From Rhodospirillaceae bacterium (lineage in GTDB: Bacteria; Pseudomonadota; Alphaproteobacteria; GCA-2731375): a stretch of 64,000 nucleotides of DNA. The translations under genes and the position numbers were made by a program. The stretch is from assembly GCA_018701215.1 (NCBI GenBank), contig JABIWH010000050.1:248001-312000 (forward strand), given 5' to 3'. The notes beneath the pieces are model-generated. The model was not told where the DNA came from. It did not search any database and saw only the letters and a list, made by a program, of their open reading frames with translations. Positions 1-8,901 of this stretch are shown piece after piece (the stretch's first letter is position 1; each line of letters opens with the position of its first letter).

Positions 1-1
1 T

Positions 2-1303
2 AGCGATGAATTCTACGCCCTGGGCAAGGCGGAAACCCAATGTCTGGGCATGCCCGGCCTACCCATCGCCGTGGTCCCCCACCCGGTGGCCAAGCTGCTG
101 CCCGATGAAGTGGCCGAGATTGCCCACAATGTGGTCGATGAAGTAATCCGCCTGTGGCAGGACGATCCCGAGGATCTGCGCGCGGAGTTCAAGGAAAAGG
201 CGCCGCCAACGAAGTCACGCCTGCGCTACCGCTCCATGTTCGACGGAAATTTCTCCGCCCCCGATGCGCCTGAACGCGTGAATGGCCCGGACGATCTGGA
301 TGGCGTCAACCGGCTGTTCTACAGCCGGGGTTGGACCGATGGCCTGCCGATCATTCCGCCGACCCCGGAACGCTATGAAAAAATGCTGGGCGATAGCGGA
401 GTTGAACCAAGCGAACTACTGGCCCGGATTGAACCGCGCCAGGGCGAAGCCACGGTGGCCAAGGTCGCCATCAACGGCGTCATGGCGGGCTGCCAGCCTG
501 ATCACCTGCCGGTTTTGGTCGCCGCCACCAAGGCCCTGGGCCAATCGGCCCTGAACCTGAAGGCCCTGAACACCACCACGCATCCCTGTACGGTTCTGGC
601 CTTGATCAGTGGTCCCATTACCGAGGCCATCGACGTCAACACCACCTACAACGTCATGGGTCAGGGCAGCCTGGCCAATGCGGCCATTGGCCGGGGTATC
701 CGCTCCATCCTGCTGAACATTGGCGGTGGCACGCCGGGTATTCTGGACCGGGCCACCATGGGCACACCGGCCAAATATAGTTTTTGCTTCGGTGAAAACC
801 TGGCGGAAAACCCCTGGGGCGAGACCCTGGCCATGGAGCGCGGCTTTGGGGCGGAGCAAAGCACCGTCACCCTGTGCGGCGTGGAGGGACCGCACAATGT
901 CAACGATCACTATGGCAAGACGGCGGAGGAGATCCTGCAGACCATCGGCGGCACCATGTGTTCGCCGGGCCTGAACAACAGCTATCTGGGCGGCGAGATC
1001 ATGCTGGTGCTGGGACCGGAGCATGCGGAGATCATCCACAATGACGGCTTCTCCAAGGCGGATATCAAGAATTATCTGATCGAGAACGCCTTTATTCCGG
1101 CCCATGTACTGTCCGAACCTCAACGGGTCATCATGCGGCAATACGTGCCCGAACGCCTGATGGCGGATGGCGACGAAGGCGCAAGGATCGCTATGTCCCA
1201 CGATGATATCCAACTGGTCGTCGCGGGCGGCGCCGGGCGTCATTCCGCCGTCATTCCTTCGTTTGGCAATACCCGCGCGGTAACGGAGGCAATCGAAACC
1301 TGA
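2..1303 (+). CDS. UGSC-family protein, C-terminal part (5' end outside window)
   Basis: The reading frame is open from base 2, so the gene starts upstream of the window; 433 residues are visible. The first visible stretch (ending MPGLPIAVVPHP) resembles the end of the UGSC (seleno)protein domain, a thioredoxin-like family with a U/C-G-S-C motif that would lie off the window. From about residue 95 comes a second region starting near YSRGWTDGLPIIPPTPE, rich in glycine and containing INGVMAGCQPDH, which I recognise only as the conserved partner region of such proteins. No signal peptide is visible. Its TGA overlaps the next ATG by one base, so it is probably translationally coupled to the PhnD-like and GMC genes. 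A redox or thiol-dependent role is an inference. Confidence 0.75.
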   Translation, partial: SDEFYALGKAETQCLGMPGLPIAVVPHPVAKLLPDEVAEIAHNVVDEVIRLWQDDPEDLRAEFKEKAPPTKSRLRYRSMFDGNFSAPDAPERVNGPDDLDGVNRLFYSRGWTDGLPIIPPTPERYEKMLGDSGVEPSELLARIEPRQGEATVAKVAINGVMAGCQPDHLPVLVAATKALGQSALNLKALNTTTHPCTVLALISGPITEAIDVNTTYNVMGQGSLANAAIGRGIRSILLNIGGGTPGILDRATMGTPAKYSFCFGENLAENPWGETLAMERGFGAEQSTVTLCGVEGPHNVNDHYGKTAEEILQTIGGTMCSPGLNNSYLGGEIMLVLGPEHAEIIHNDGFSKADIKNYLIENAFIPAHVLSEPQRVIMRQYVPERLMADGDEGARIAMSHDDIQLVVAGGAGRHSAVIPSFGNTRAVTEAIET

Positions 1304-2109
1304 TGAAACTGGCGGGCCTGACCATGTATGACCTGGACCCCGTGCGCGAGGCCACGGACGCCTGGTGGGCCGGCCTGGCGAAAGCTTGCAGGGAGGAAGG
1401 TTTTAGCGATGTTCCCGACGAGTTGTGGCGCGGCGGGCCGCGGGAGGATCTATGGCGTTCGCCGGACCTGTTGTTGAGCCAGACCTGCGGCTATCCATTG
1501 CTGAAGCATTTCATGGCTCATCTAACCCTTCTCGCCACGCCGATCTATGGCGCGGAGGGCTGTTACGGCGCCAATTATTGCAGCCTGATCGTTGTCCGGG
1601 CCAACAGTGACGCAGCGACATTGGAAGATCTGCGCGGCGGCATCTGCGCCATCAACGATTGGGACTCGCAATCGGGCATGAACGTGCTGCGCCATACCAT
1701 TGCGCCCCTGGCCCGGAATGGGCGCTTCTTTGGCGAGGTTAAGGTGGCGGGCAAACATCAGTTCTCCATCGCCATGATCGCCGGGGGCGAGGCGGATGTG
1801 GCCGCCATCGACTGCGTCACCCATGGCCTGATGTCCCGCCACGATCCGGATTCTGTCGCCGGAACCCGTGTATTGGCGCAAACCCAGGCGGCCCCGGCCC
1901 TGCCTTATGTCACCAGCAAGCATACCTCCCGCGCCGACCACGCCCGCCTACGCGCCGCCCTGAACCGCGCCTTGCAGGATCCGGAGTTGGTTGAGGCACG
2001 GGACGCATTGCTGATCCAAGGCTTTGCCGACCCAACCCTGGCGGATTACAAAATCATGTTGGAAATGGAGGTGGGCGCGGCGGCGGCGGGATATCCAGTT
2101 TTGCAATGA
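1303..2109 (+). CDS. PhnD/SsuA/transferrin-like substrate-binding-fold protein
   Basis: This 268-residue protein has the phosphonate-binding-like (PhnD) fold of periplasmic binding proteins. Motifs supporting this are YGANYCSLIVVR, the LEDLRGGICAINDWDSQSGMN block (typical of 'dLkGkrva..d..S.sG') and IAGGEADVAAIDCVT. Unlike true transport proteins it starts directly at MKLAGLTMYD without a signal peptide, so it may bind its ligand in the cytoplasm. The ATG overlaps the TGA of the gene before, and its own TGA overlaps the next ATG (ATGA), so the three genes form one operon. No ABC permease or ATPase lies beside it. The ligand is unknown. Confidence 0.75.
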   Translation: MKLAGLTMYDLDPVREATDAWWAGLAKACREEGFSDVPDELWRGGPREDLWRSPDLLLSQTCGYPLLKHFMAHLTLLATPIYGAEGCYGANYCSLIVVRANSDAATLEDLRGGICAINDWDSQSGMNVLRHTIAPLARNGRFFGEVKVAGKHQFSIAMIAGGEADVAAIDCVTHGLMSRHDPDSVAGTRVLAQTQAAPALPYVTSKHTSRADHARLRAALNRALQDPELVEARDALLIQGFADPTLADYKIMLEMEVGAAAAGYPVLQ

Positions 2110-3692
2110 CGACCTTCGACTTCATCATCGTTGGCGGCGGTTCCGCCGGTTGCGTCCTGGCGGGGCGCCTGTCCGAAGACCCGCACACGCGGGTCTGCCT
2201 GTTGGAGGCGGGGCCGAGCGACAGCTCCCCCTTCATCAAGGCTCCCCTGGGCCTGGGCGCGACCGTGCCCAGCAAATATCTAAACTGGGCCTTTGAAACC
2301 GTGCCGCAAGCCGGCTTTAACGGGCGTCGCGGCTATCAGCCTCGCGGCAAGGTGCTGGGCGGGTCTTCCGCCATCAACGCCATGATCTACACCCGTGGCC
2401 ACCCTTGGGACTATGACCATTGGGCCGAGCTTGGAAATCCCGGCTGGTCCTTTGCCCAGGTGCTGCCGTATTTCAAGAAATCACAGCACCAGGAACGCGG
2501 CGGGGATGATCTGCATGGCACGGGCGGGCCCTTGAATGTCGCCGACCTGCGCTCTCCCAACCCCCTGGCCCAGGCCTATGTTCATGCGGGTTTGGAAATG
2601 CAACTGCCCCGCAACGACGATTTCAACGGCCCGGAACAGGAAGGCGTGGGCAGCTACCAAGTCACCCAGATCAACGGCGAACGCTGTTCCGCCGCCCGGG
2701 CCTACCTGTCACCGGCATTAGGGCGTGAGAATTTATCGGTTCTGACCGGTGTGCATGCCACCCGGATCATTCTGGAAGGCAAACGGGCGGTCGGCGTGGC
2801 CTATCACCAAGACGGCCAGAGCCATGAAGTCCATGCCAAGCGCGAGGTGATCCTATCGGCGGGCGCCTTACAGACGCCGCAATTGCTACTGCTATCAGGG
2901 ATCGGGCCCGGCGCCGCGTTGCAGGAACAGGGCATTCCGGTAAGCCACGCATTGCCGGGCGTTGGACAAAACCTGCAGGATCATATTGACATCGTGATCC
3001 CCTATCTGTCGCCCTCGCCCCTTGCCATGGGCCTGACGCCAGGCGGTATTACCAAGCTGATCAGAGGTATCTTTGAATGGCGCCGCTCACGCACCGGGAT
3101 CATCACCTCCAACTCCACCGAGACCGGAGGCTTCGTCAAAAGCAGGCCCGATCTGGCCATTCCCGACCTGCAACTACACTTCAACGCCGCCATCGTCGAC
3201 GACCACACCCGCAAGCGCCATTTCGCGCGCGGCTATTGCGCCCATGTCTGCGTCCTACGCCCCAAAAGCCGGGGCAGCGTCAGTCTGAACAGTCCCGATC
3301 CCATGGCCCCACCTCGTATCGACCCGAATTTCCTGGCCGAGCCGGCGGATCTGGACGGCCTGGTGGCCGGCTTCAAACTAACCCGGCGTATTCTCGAAGC
3401 GCCTGCGCTTGCACCCTACCGGGGGCGGGAGCTGTTAACGGCGAATGTACAGAGCGATGAACAGATCATCGAGGACATCCGCAACCGCGCCGACACCATC
3501 TATCACCCCGTGGGCACGGCCAGGATGGGCCGGGATGACGGGGCGGTGGTGGATCGTGAATTGCGGGTACACGGCATGACCGGCTTGCGCGTGGTCGATG
3601 CCTCCATCATGCCGACCCTGATCGGCGGCAACACTAACGCGCCGACGATAATGATCGCGGAAAAGGCGGCAGAGATGATTGCCGTTGACTAG
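2106..3692 (+). CDS. GMC-family FAD oxidoreductase (choline dehydrogenase-like)
   Basis: The 528-residue product is a complete glucose-methanol-choline oxidoreductase. The N-terminal Rossmann motif IIVGGGSAGCVLAGRLSED binds FAD. The first GMC signature is seen at RGKVLGGSSAINAMIYTRG and the second at SAGALQTPQLLLLSGIGP. The C-terminal catalytic block has HPVGTARMG (His near residue 466) followed by GGNTNAPTIMIAEKAA (catalytic Asn near 509). Such enzymes oxidise alcohols to aldehydes using FAD; the substrate cannot be read from sequence. It is cytoplasmic, with no export signal, and is coupled to the PhnD-like gene by a 4-bp ATGA overlap. Its TAG overlaps the stop of the convergent TPR gene. 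Confidence 0.93.
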   Translation: MTTFDFIIVGGGSAGCVLAGRLSEDPHTRVCLLEAGPSDSSPFIKAPLGLGATVPSKYLNWAFETVPQAGFNGRRGYQPRGKVLGGSSAINAMIYTRGHPWDYDHWAELGNPGWSFAQVLPYFKKSQHQERGGDDLHGTGGPLNVADLRSPNPLAQAYVHAGLEMQLPRNDDFNGPEQEGVGSYQVTQINGERCSAARAYLSPALGRENLSVLTGVHATRIILEGKRAVGVAYHQDGQSHEVHAKREVILSAGALQTPQLLLLSGIGPGAALQEQGIPVSHALPGVGQNLQDHIDIVIPYLSPSPLAMGLTPGGITKLIRGIFEWRRSRTGIITSNSTETGGFVKSRPDLAIPDLQLHFNAAIVDDHTRKRHFARGYCAHVCVLRPKSRGSVSLNSPDPMAPPRIDPNFLAEPADLDGLVAGFKLTRRILEAPALAPYRGRELLTANVQSDEQIIEDIRNRADTIYHPVGTARMGRDDGAVVDRELRVHGMTGLRVVDASIMPTLIGGNTNAPTIMIAEKAAEMIAVD

Positions 3693-4360
3693 GGCTTTTT
3701 CGAAACGTCATAGGCCTTGAAGATCGGGTCGGCGGTGATGCCGTGGCGCTCCCAGTTTGATGCCAACTTGTAGGCCTCGGCAAAGCTATGCTTGGCTTTC
3801 ACCGGCTCTTGAATGTTGTGATAGAACATGCCCCGGTTAAAGTGAATGCCCCAGTTTTTCGGTGCCAGCGTGATCGCCTGGGCGAAATCGGTTTCGGCCC
3901 GGCCCGGTTGCGCCAAACCATGCCAGACCAGGGCACGCAGGGCGTAGCTGGGGCCATGTTGGGGGTCCAGGCCCAGGGCCTTGTTGCAGGCCTGCATAGC
4001 TGTATCGAATTGTTTGCTATTGGCGCCATGCTGATAGCAAAGGGATGACCAGGCTTCGACATTATTCGGGTCAAGCAAGACCGCCTTCTTGTGGTCCATC
4101 TGGGCCAGGCGGTGCTTGTTCAATTTGCCCCGGCTGACGCCGCGTAAATGATAGGCAACGGACAATTGCTTGGTCGTCAAGGCGCCGTCACTTATAGCCA
4201 GGCCAAAGAAATTCATCGCCGCGGCCCATTCGCCCTCGCCCAACAGCACCTTGGCGAACTTCAAATCTTCCTTGCCGCTCGCCATGGCTGGCAGCGGAAG
4301 AATCACCAGCACAAGGCCAAAAGCAAGGCCAAGACGGGCACCTTTCAAGTATTCGATCAT
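3689..4360 (-). CDS. Exported TPR-repeat protein
   Basis: This is a 223-residue protein starting at MIEYLKGARLGLAFG. That start puts a positively charged n-region in front of a hydrophobic core ending at PAMASG, a plausible signal peptide cleaved near residue 27; an upstream ATG seven codons earlier would spoil it. The mature part is a set of tetratricopeptide repeats with the usual A..Y..RG and LDP spacing, for example around DHKKAVLLDPNNVEAW, NKALGLDPQHGPSYALRA and FAQAITLAPKNWGIHFNRG. TPR domains mediate protein-protein contacts; here that would be in the periplasm. It is convergent with the GMC gene and upstream of nothing it obviously serves, so its partner is unknown. Confidence 0.8.
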   Translation of the reverse strand: MIEYLKGARLGLAFGLVLVILPLPAMASGKEDLKFAKVLLGEGEWAAAMNFFGLAISDGALTTKQLSVAYHLRGVSRGKLNKHRLAQMDHKKAVLLDPNNVEAWSSLCYQHGANSKQFDTAMQACNKALGLDPQHGPSYALRALVWHGLAQPGRAETDFAQAITLAPKNWGIHFNRGMFYHNIQEPVKAKHSFAEAYKLASNWERHGITADPIFKAYDVSKKP

Positions 4361-4437
4361 GGTAGCTTCCCAAAGCAGCAAAACAGGCGTGGACGCTACC
4401 GAAAAATGGTTAACAATCCTTACCTGCCGGCCGCAGC

Positions 4438-5820
4438 TTAAAGCGCCTTGACGATATCCTCGACCATTTTCTTGGCGTCGGCGAACAACATCATGGTGTT
4501 GTCGGCGTAAAACAGCTCGTTATCAATGCCGGCATAGCCGGGCGACAGGCTGCGTTTGACAAACAGGCAAGTACGCGCGCGGTCCACATCCAGGATCGGC
4601 ATGCCCGCAATGGGACTGCCCGGTTCGTGGGCGGCCGGGTTCGTTACGTCATTGGCGCCAATGACAAAGGCCACATCCGTGTTGGAGAAATCGGAATTAA
4701 TCTCCTCCAACTCGAACACTTCGTCGTAGGAGACGTTGGCTTCGGCCAACAGCACGTTCATATGGCCAGGCATGCGGCCCGCCACCGGATGAATGGCATA
4801 AGTAACCTTGACGCCGTGCCCCTTCAGCAAATCGCCCATTTCCCGGACCGTATGCTGGGCCTGGGCCACGGCCATGCCATAGCCCGGCACGATGATCACG
4901 GAGGAAGCATTCTTCATGATGAACGCAGCATCATCCGCGCTACCTGCCTTCACCGGCTTGTCGCTGCGTGTGGCCGACACCGCCGTGTCGCCGCCAAAAC
5001 CGCCCAGCAGAACCGAAATGAACGAGCGGTTCATGGCCTTGCACATGATGTAGGACAGAATAGCGCCCGACGAACCCACCAGGGCGCCGGTGATGATCAA
5101 TGCCGTATTCTCCAAGGTGAAGCCGATACCGGCGGCGGCCCAGCCGGAATAACTGTTCAGCATGGAGACGATCACCGGCATATCGGCGCCGCCAATGGGA
5201 ATGATCAACAAGAAACCCAGCGCGAAGGCCAGCAAGGTCATGCCCCAAAACCATTCGGACTCGGGCCCAATGGCGAACAACACCACCAGCACAACAATCA
5301 CCGCGCCCATCAAGGCGTTTACCGCATGCTGTCCGGGGAAGGTAATGGGATTGCCGGTGACGATGCCTTGCAGTTTGCCAAAGGCGATGATCGAGCCTGA
5401 AAACGTTATCGCGCCGACCACGACGCCGATACCCATTTCGATGCGGCTGGCCAGCTTCAACATACCGTCCGCATCCGCAATGCCGTAGGCGGCCGGATTG
5501 TAGAAGGCGGCAGCAGCCACCAATACAGCGGCCAGGCCGACCAGGCTGTGAAACGCCGCCACCAGTTGAGGCATATCGGTCATGGCGATACGCCGGGCGA
5601 TGATGGCGCCAATTCCGCCACCAATGACCATGGCGGTCAGGATCCAGGTGTAAGAGACCACTTCGGGATTGATCACCGTGGTGATAACCGCGATGGCCAT
5701 GCCGATCATGCCGTAGACGTTGCCGCTGCGGGAAGTTTCCGGTGAAGAGAGGCCGCGCAGGGCCATGATGAATAGGACCGAGGCGATCAAGTAGGCCAGG
5801 GCCGTCAGGTTTGCCGACAT
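4438..5820 (-). CDS. pntB: NAD(P) transhydrogenase subunit beta
   Basis: The 460-residue product is the beta subunit of the proton-translocating nicotinamide nucleotide transhydrogenase. The first ~270 residues carry about eight or nine membrane spans. The C-terminal domain (from about residue 290) is the NADP(H)-binding domain dIII, with the fingerprint IIVPGYGMAVAQAQHTVREM, HPVAGRMPGHMNVLLAEANV and the closing VKRSLSPGYAGIDNELFY block. The enzyme couples hydride transfer between NADH and NADP+ to proton re-entry, supplying NADPH. It is the last gene of the three-gene set pntAA-pntAB-pntB, matching the split-alpha arrangement known in Rhodospirillum rubrum. Length is normal. Confidence 0.97.
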   Translation of the reverse strand: MSANLTALAYLIASVLFIMALRGLSSPETSRSGNVYGMIGMAIAVITTVINPEVVSYTWILTAMVIGGGIGAIIARRIAMTDMPQLVAAFHSLVGLAAVLVAAAAFYNPAAYGIADADGMLKLASRIEMGIGVVVGAITFSGSIIAFGKLQGIVTGNPITFPGQHAVNALMGAVIVVLVVLFAIGPESEWFWGMTLLAFALGFLLIIPIGGADMPVIVSMLNSYSGWAAAGIGFTLENTALIITGALVGSSGAILSYIMCKAMNRSFISVLLGGFGGDTAVSATRSDKPVKAGSADDAAFIMKNASSVIIVPGYGMAVAQAQHTVREMGDLLKGHGVKVTYAIHPVAGRMPGHMNVLLAEANVSYDEVFELEEINSDFSNTDVAFVIGANDVTNPAAHEPGSPIAGMPILDVDRARTCLFVKRSLSPGYAGIDNELFYADNTMMLFADAKKMVEDIVKAL

Positions 5821-5832
5821 TATCTTGGGCCC

Positions 5833-6132
5833 CTACTGCTTTTTCTTGTACATGGCCAGCATACGCTGGGTGACAAGAAAGCCGCCGAATATATTCACCG
5901 CCGCCAGGCCGATAGCCACGGCGCCCAGTACCTTGGACAAGGACATCTCGACCGGGCCAGCGGCAATCAGGGCGCCGACGATGATCACGGAGGAGATGGC
6001 GTTGGTCACCGACATCAGGGGCGTATGCAACGCCGCCGTCACGGACCAGACCACGTAGTAACCGACAAATATCGCCAGCACGAAAATCGCCAGACGATAG
6101 ATGAATGGATCGATGCTATTCGCCAAATCCAT
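5833..6132 (-). CDS. pntAB: NAD(P) transhydrogenase subunit alpha part 2
   Basis: This small 99-residue membrane protein is the separate membrane part of the alpha subunit. It has about three hydrophobic spans and the conserved loop VTAALHTPLMSVTNAISSVIIVGAL, which is typical of transhydrogenase domain II from the alpha chain. The C-terminus GGFLVTQRMLAMYKKK is also characteristic. It lies 3 bp after the pntAA stop and 12 bp before pntB, so the three subunits are co-transcribed. In Escherichia coli this segment is fused to PntA; here it is a free polypeptide, as in R. rubrum and many alphaproteobacteria. Confidence 0.95.
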   Translation of the reverse strand: MDLANSIDPFIYRLAIFVLAIFVGYYVVWSVTAALHTPLMSVTNAISSVIIVGALIAAGPVEMSLSKVLGAVAIGLAAVNIFGGFLVTQRMLAMYKKKQ

Positions 6133-6135
6133 TGC

Positions 6136-7296
6136 TTAGGACTCCTTCTCGCTCAGCATCGGATGGATAATGGCGCCGTCGCGGGTCAGGCAGACGCCGG
6201 ACACGGTTTCATCCTCGAAATCAAAGGACAGGTTGCCATTTTCGCCATCGATATGGGGCGACAGAAAATTGAAAAGATTACGGGCATACAGGTTAGAGGC
6301 ATCAACCGCCAGCCGGGCCGGGAAATTCGAATGGCCGATAATCTTGACGCCATTGGTCTCCACCACCTCACCCATTTTCGACAGGGTGCAATTGCCGCCG
6401 TTCTCCACCGCCAGATCAACGATGACCGAGCCTGGCCGCATGGATGCCACCATGGCCTCGTCCACCAAGGTCGGGGCGGCGCGGCCGGGGATCAGCGCGG
6501 TACAGATCACGATATCCTGTTTCGAAATGGTTTCGGCAATGAGCGCGGCCTGCTTTTTCTGATATTCCTCGCTCATTTCCTTGGCATAGCCGGCAGCGGT
6601 TTCGGCCTCGGCCGTCTCCTCATCCTCAACCATGACAAACTTGGCGCCCAGGCTCTGCACCTGTTCCTTGGCGACGGGGCGCACATCAGTGGCCGAGACC
6701 ACGGCACCCAGACGCCGGGCCGTGGCAATCGCCTGCAGCCCGGCCACGCCGGCGCCCATGACAAAAATCTTGGCCGGCGCGATGGTGCCCGCCGCCGTCA
6801 TCATCATAGGCAGAGCGCGGTCATATTCCTCCGTCGCATCCAACACCGCCTTATAGCCGGCCAGATTGGCCTGGCTGGAGAGGACATCCATGCTTTGCGC
6901 CCGTGAGATCCGCGGCATCAATTCCATGGCATAGGCATCGATCCCCGCGGCCGCGTAAGCGTCGCAGTCCGAGCGGCGGATCAACGGATTGAGCATGGCG
7001 ACCAGCGCCTGCCCCTTGCGCAGCTGCGCCAGTTCGTTCGGGCCCTCGTCCTCGTCATCCATGATCGGGCGGCGTACTTTCAGGACCACGTCCGCGCCAT
7101 CCAGGGCGGCGGCGGCATCGGCGGCGATCACGGCGCCGGCTTCCTGAAATTCACTATCCGCGATATGAGCAGCGCCACCGGCACCGGCCTCGACCACAAT
7201 ATCAACGCCAAGCCCGACAAACTTCTTCACGGTTTCCGGCGTTGCCGCCACCCGCCGCTCGTCCGCCCGCCGTTCTTTCATTACGGCAATCTTCAT
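6136..7296 (-). CDS. pntAA: NAD(P) transhydrogenase subunit alpha part 1 (NAD(H)-binding)
   Basis: The 386-residue soluble subunit forms domain I of transhydrogenase. It starts at MKIAVMKERRADERRVAATPETV, the usual alanine-dehydrogenase/PntA N-terminus; the ATG is preceded by GGGAAG at a suitable distance, while the ATG seven codons upstream lacks a clear ribosome site. The Rossmann motif VMGAGVAGLQAIATARRLGA lies near residue 170, and the mobile-loop region and IPGRAAPTLV motif follow. It binds NADH and passes hydride to NADP+ on PntB. It heads the pnt operon. The 248 bp upstream, up to the UbiB-like gene, contain no further gene that I can see. Confidence 0.95.
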   Translation of the reverse strand: MKIAVMKERRADERRVAATPETVKKFVGLGVDIVVEAGAGGAAHIADSEFQEAGAVIAADAAAALDGADVVLKVRRPIMDDEDEGPNELAQLRKGQALVAMLNPLIRRSDCDAYAAAGIDAYAMELMPRISRAQSMDVLSSQANLAGYKAVLDATEEYDRALPMMMTAAGTIAPAKIFVMGAGVAGLQAIATARRLGAVVSATDVRPVAKEQVQSLGAKFVMVEDEETAEAETAAGYAKEMSEEYQKKQAALIAETISKQDIVICTALIPGRAAPTLVDEAMVASMRPGSVIVDLAVENGGNCTLSKMGEVVETNGVKIIGHSNFPARLAVDASNLYARNLFNFLSPHIDGENGNLSFDFEDETVSGVCLTRDGAIIHPMLSEKES

Positions 7297-7544
7297 ATTC
7301 ACTTCCCGATTCATCAAACCACGCTAACCGCGGAATGGGATTGCAATTTCGCTTCAATTGTACGGGGAATAGTACCGCAATGACATTGAGCCGCACCTTC
7401 CATAAGAACGCGCGGAATATAGCAAAGCCGGCGCGTCAATCAACGCATCGTTTCCACCTAAACTGATTATCTTTCCGGGGTATATTTGCATCCCTCGGCG
7501 GCTGCCTTGACCTAGGTCAGTTACAGGGCGGCTAAACGATCAGG

Positions 7545-8891
7545 CTAGGGCAGCGGCAAATCGAATTTCTTTAGCAAACGGCTTTGTTTTCTGCGCATTT
7601 TAGCTGCATCAAAGCCTTCGATCAGCTCGTGAAAGTGGCGATACCAGTTCACTTCCGCCTTCAAATGCATGAACACCCCGCCCAGGCCAATGGCGGCGCG
7701 GTCCATGAAAACGAATTCCTGCGGCGGCCGCACACCACCCAGTTCGCGCAGACTACGGTGCACTTTTTCGGCCACATCCCGACCGTAAACGCCCGATTCC
7801 TGATCTTCACGAATACGCCGGCTACGGTCCTCCAACAAGGGGCCATAGACGAAATTCGCCCACAGGTTCAGGGTCTCGATCACTTCCTGGCTCAACCCGG
7901 TGAAGCCCCAGGTCTCGTAGGCATGCACCGCCAATTCCTGATCACCGTCACGAATGGCCCGGTACAGATCGATCACGCCTTGCACGAATTTCGCCTCGAA
8001 CACGCGGACACAGCCAAAATCCAGCAGATTGATATCCAGGTTCGGGCGCACGGAATAGTTGCCCAGATGCGGGTCGCCGTGGATCACGCCGGCGGTATAG
8101 AACGGCACATACCAGGTGCGGAACATATTCAGGGCGATGGTGTTGCGGGTTTCCAGGTCCGCCTCGCGAAAATTCAACAACGGCTGACCGTCCAGCCAGT
8201 TCATGGTCAGCAGACGCTTCGTGGATAGTTCCGGCAAGACATCGGGAATGTGGATGTGGCGTTCCGCCTTCAGGATTTCGGCGAACAGGGCCATGTGCCG
8301 GGCTTCCTGCTGATAATCCAGTTCCTCGCGCAGGCGCTCGCCAATTTCCTTGTGCACATTCGAGGTATCAATGGTGCGGTCATAGCGGCCGTAGATGGCA
8401 AAGATCAGCTTCAGCTGCGCCAGGTCCGCTTCCACCGCCGAACTCATGTCGGGATATTGCAGCTTGCATGCCAGGCCCCGGCCATCCAGTTCGGCGCGGT
8501 GGACCTGCCCCAACGAGGCGGCGGCGGCGGCCTCGTGCTCAAAATTATCAAAACGATCCTGCCAAGCGGCACCCAATTCGGTTGCCATGCGGCGTTTGAC
8601 GAACAGCCAGCCCATGGCCGGAGCGTTGGATTGCAGCTGCAGCAACTCCTGCACATACTCCTCGGGCAGGGCCTCGGGAATGGTGGCCAGGATCTGCGCC
8701 ACCTTCATCAAGGGGCCTTTCAGGCCACCCAGGGCATTCTTCAGATCCTTGGCATGGGTGGGCCGGTCAATGGACATGCCGAACATGCGGTCACCCGCCA
8801 GACGCGCCGCCAGGCCGCCGACCGCCGTGCCCACCTTGGCATAACGGCGCACCCGCCCGCCAAGACTGCCCTCTTCCCGGTCCTTGCTCAT
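7545..8891 (-). CDS. ABC1/AarF/UbiB-family atypical kinase
   Basis: This 448-residue protein belongs to the ABC1 (ADCK/UbiB) atypical kinase family. The KxGQ-like region appears as LKGPLMKVAQILAT, the Ala-rich loop as AAAAASLGQVHRAEL, the nucleotide lysine in ACKLQYPDM, the catalytic loop as HGDPHLGNYSV and the metal motif as LLDFGCVRVF. Family members bind ATP and support ubiquinone biosynthesis or lipid homeostasis at membranes. No C-terminal transmembrane anchor like that of UbiB is obvious, so it is closer to the soluble AarF-type paralogues. I chose the start at MSKDREEGS, 10 bp after the pepF stop and behind GGTGG; the two genes are likely co-transcribed. Confidence 0.88.
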   Translation of the reverse strand: MSKDREEGSLGGRVRRYAKVGTAVGGLAARLAGDRMFGMSIDRPTHAKDLKNALGGLKGPLMKVAQILATIPEALPEEYVQELLQLQSNAPAMGWLFVKRRMATELGAAWQDRFDNFEHEAAAAASLGQVHRAELDGRGLACKLQYPDMSSAVEADLAQLKLIFAIYGRYDRTIDTSNVHKEIGERLREELDYQQEARHMALFAEILKAERHIHIPDVLPELSTKRLLTMNWLDGQPLLNFREADLETRNTIALNMFRTWYVPFYTAGVIHGDPHLGNYSVRPNLDINLLDFGCVRVFEAKFVQGVIDLYRAIRDGDQELAVHAYETWGFTGLSQEVIETLNLWANFVYGPLLEDRSRRIREDQESGVYGRDVAEKVHRSLRELGGVRPPQEFVFMDRAAIGLGGVFMHLKAEVNWYRHFHELIEGFDAAKMRRKQSRLLKKFDLPLP

Positions 8892-8901
8892 GAAGCCACC
8901 A

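Noticed and set aside
416..1243. Long open frame on the minus strand opposite the UGSC-family gene
   Set aside because: It is the shadow of the real plus-strand gene, with no family match and poor codon use; long antisense frames are common in this GC range.
6025..6906. Plus-strand open frame opposite the transhydrogenase genes
   Set aside because: Its residues show no domain, and it overlaps the convincing pntAA and pntAB genes on the other strand.
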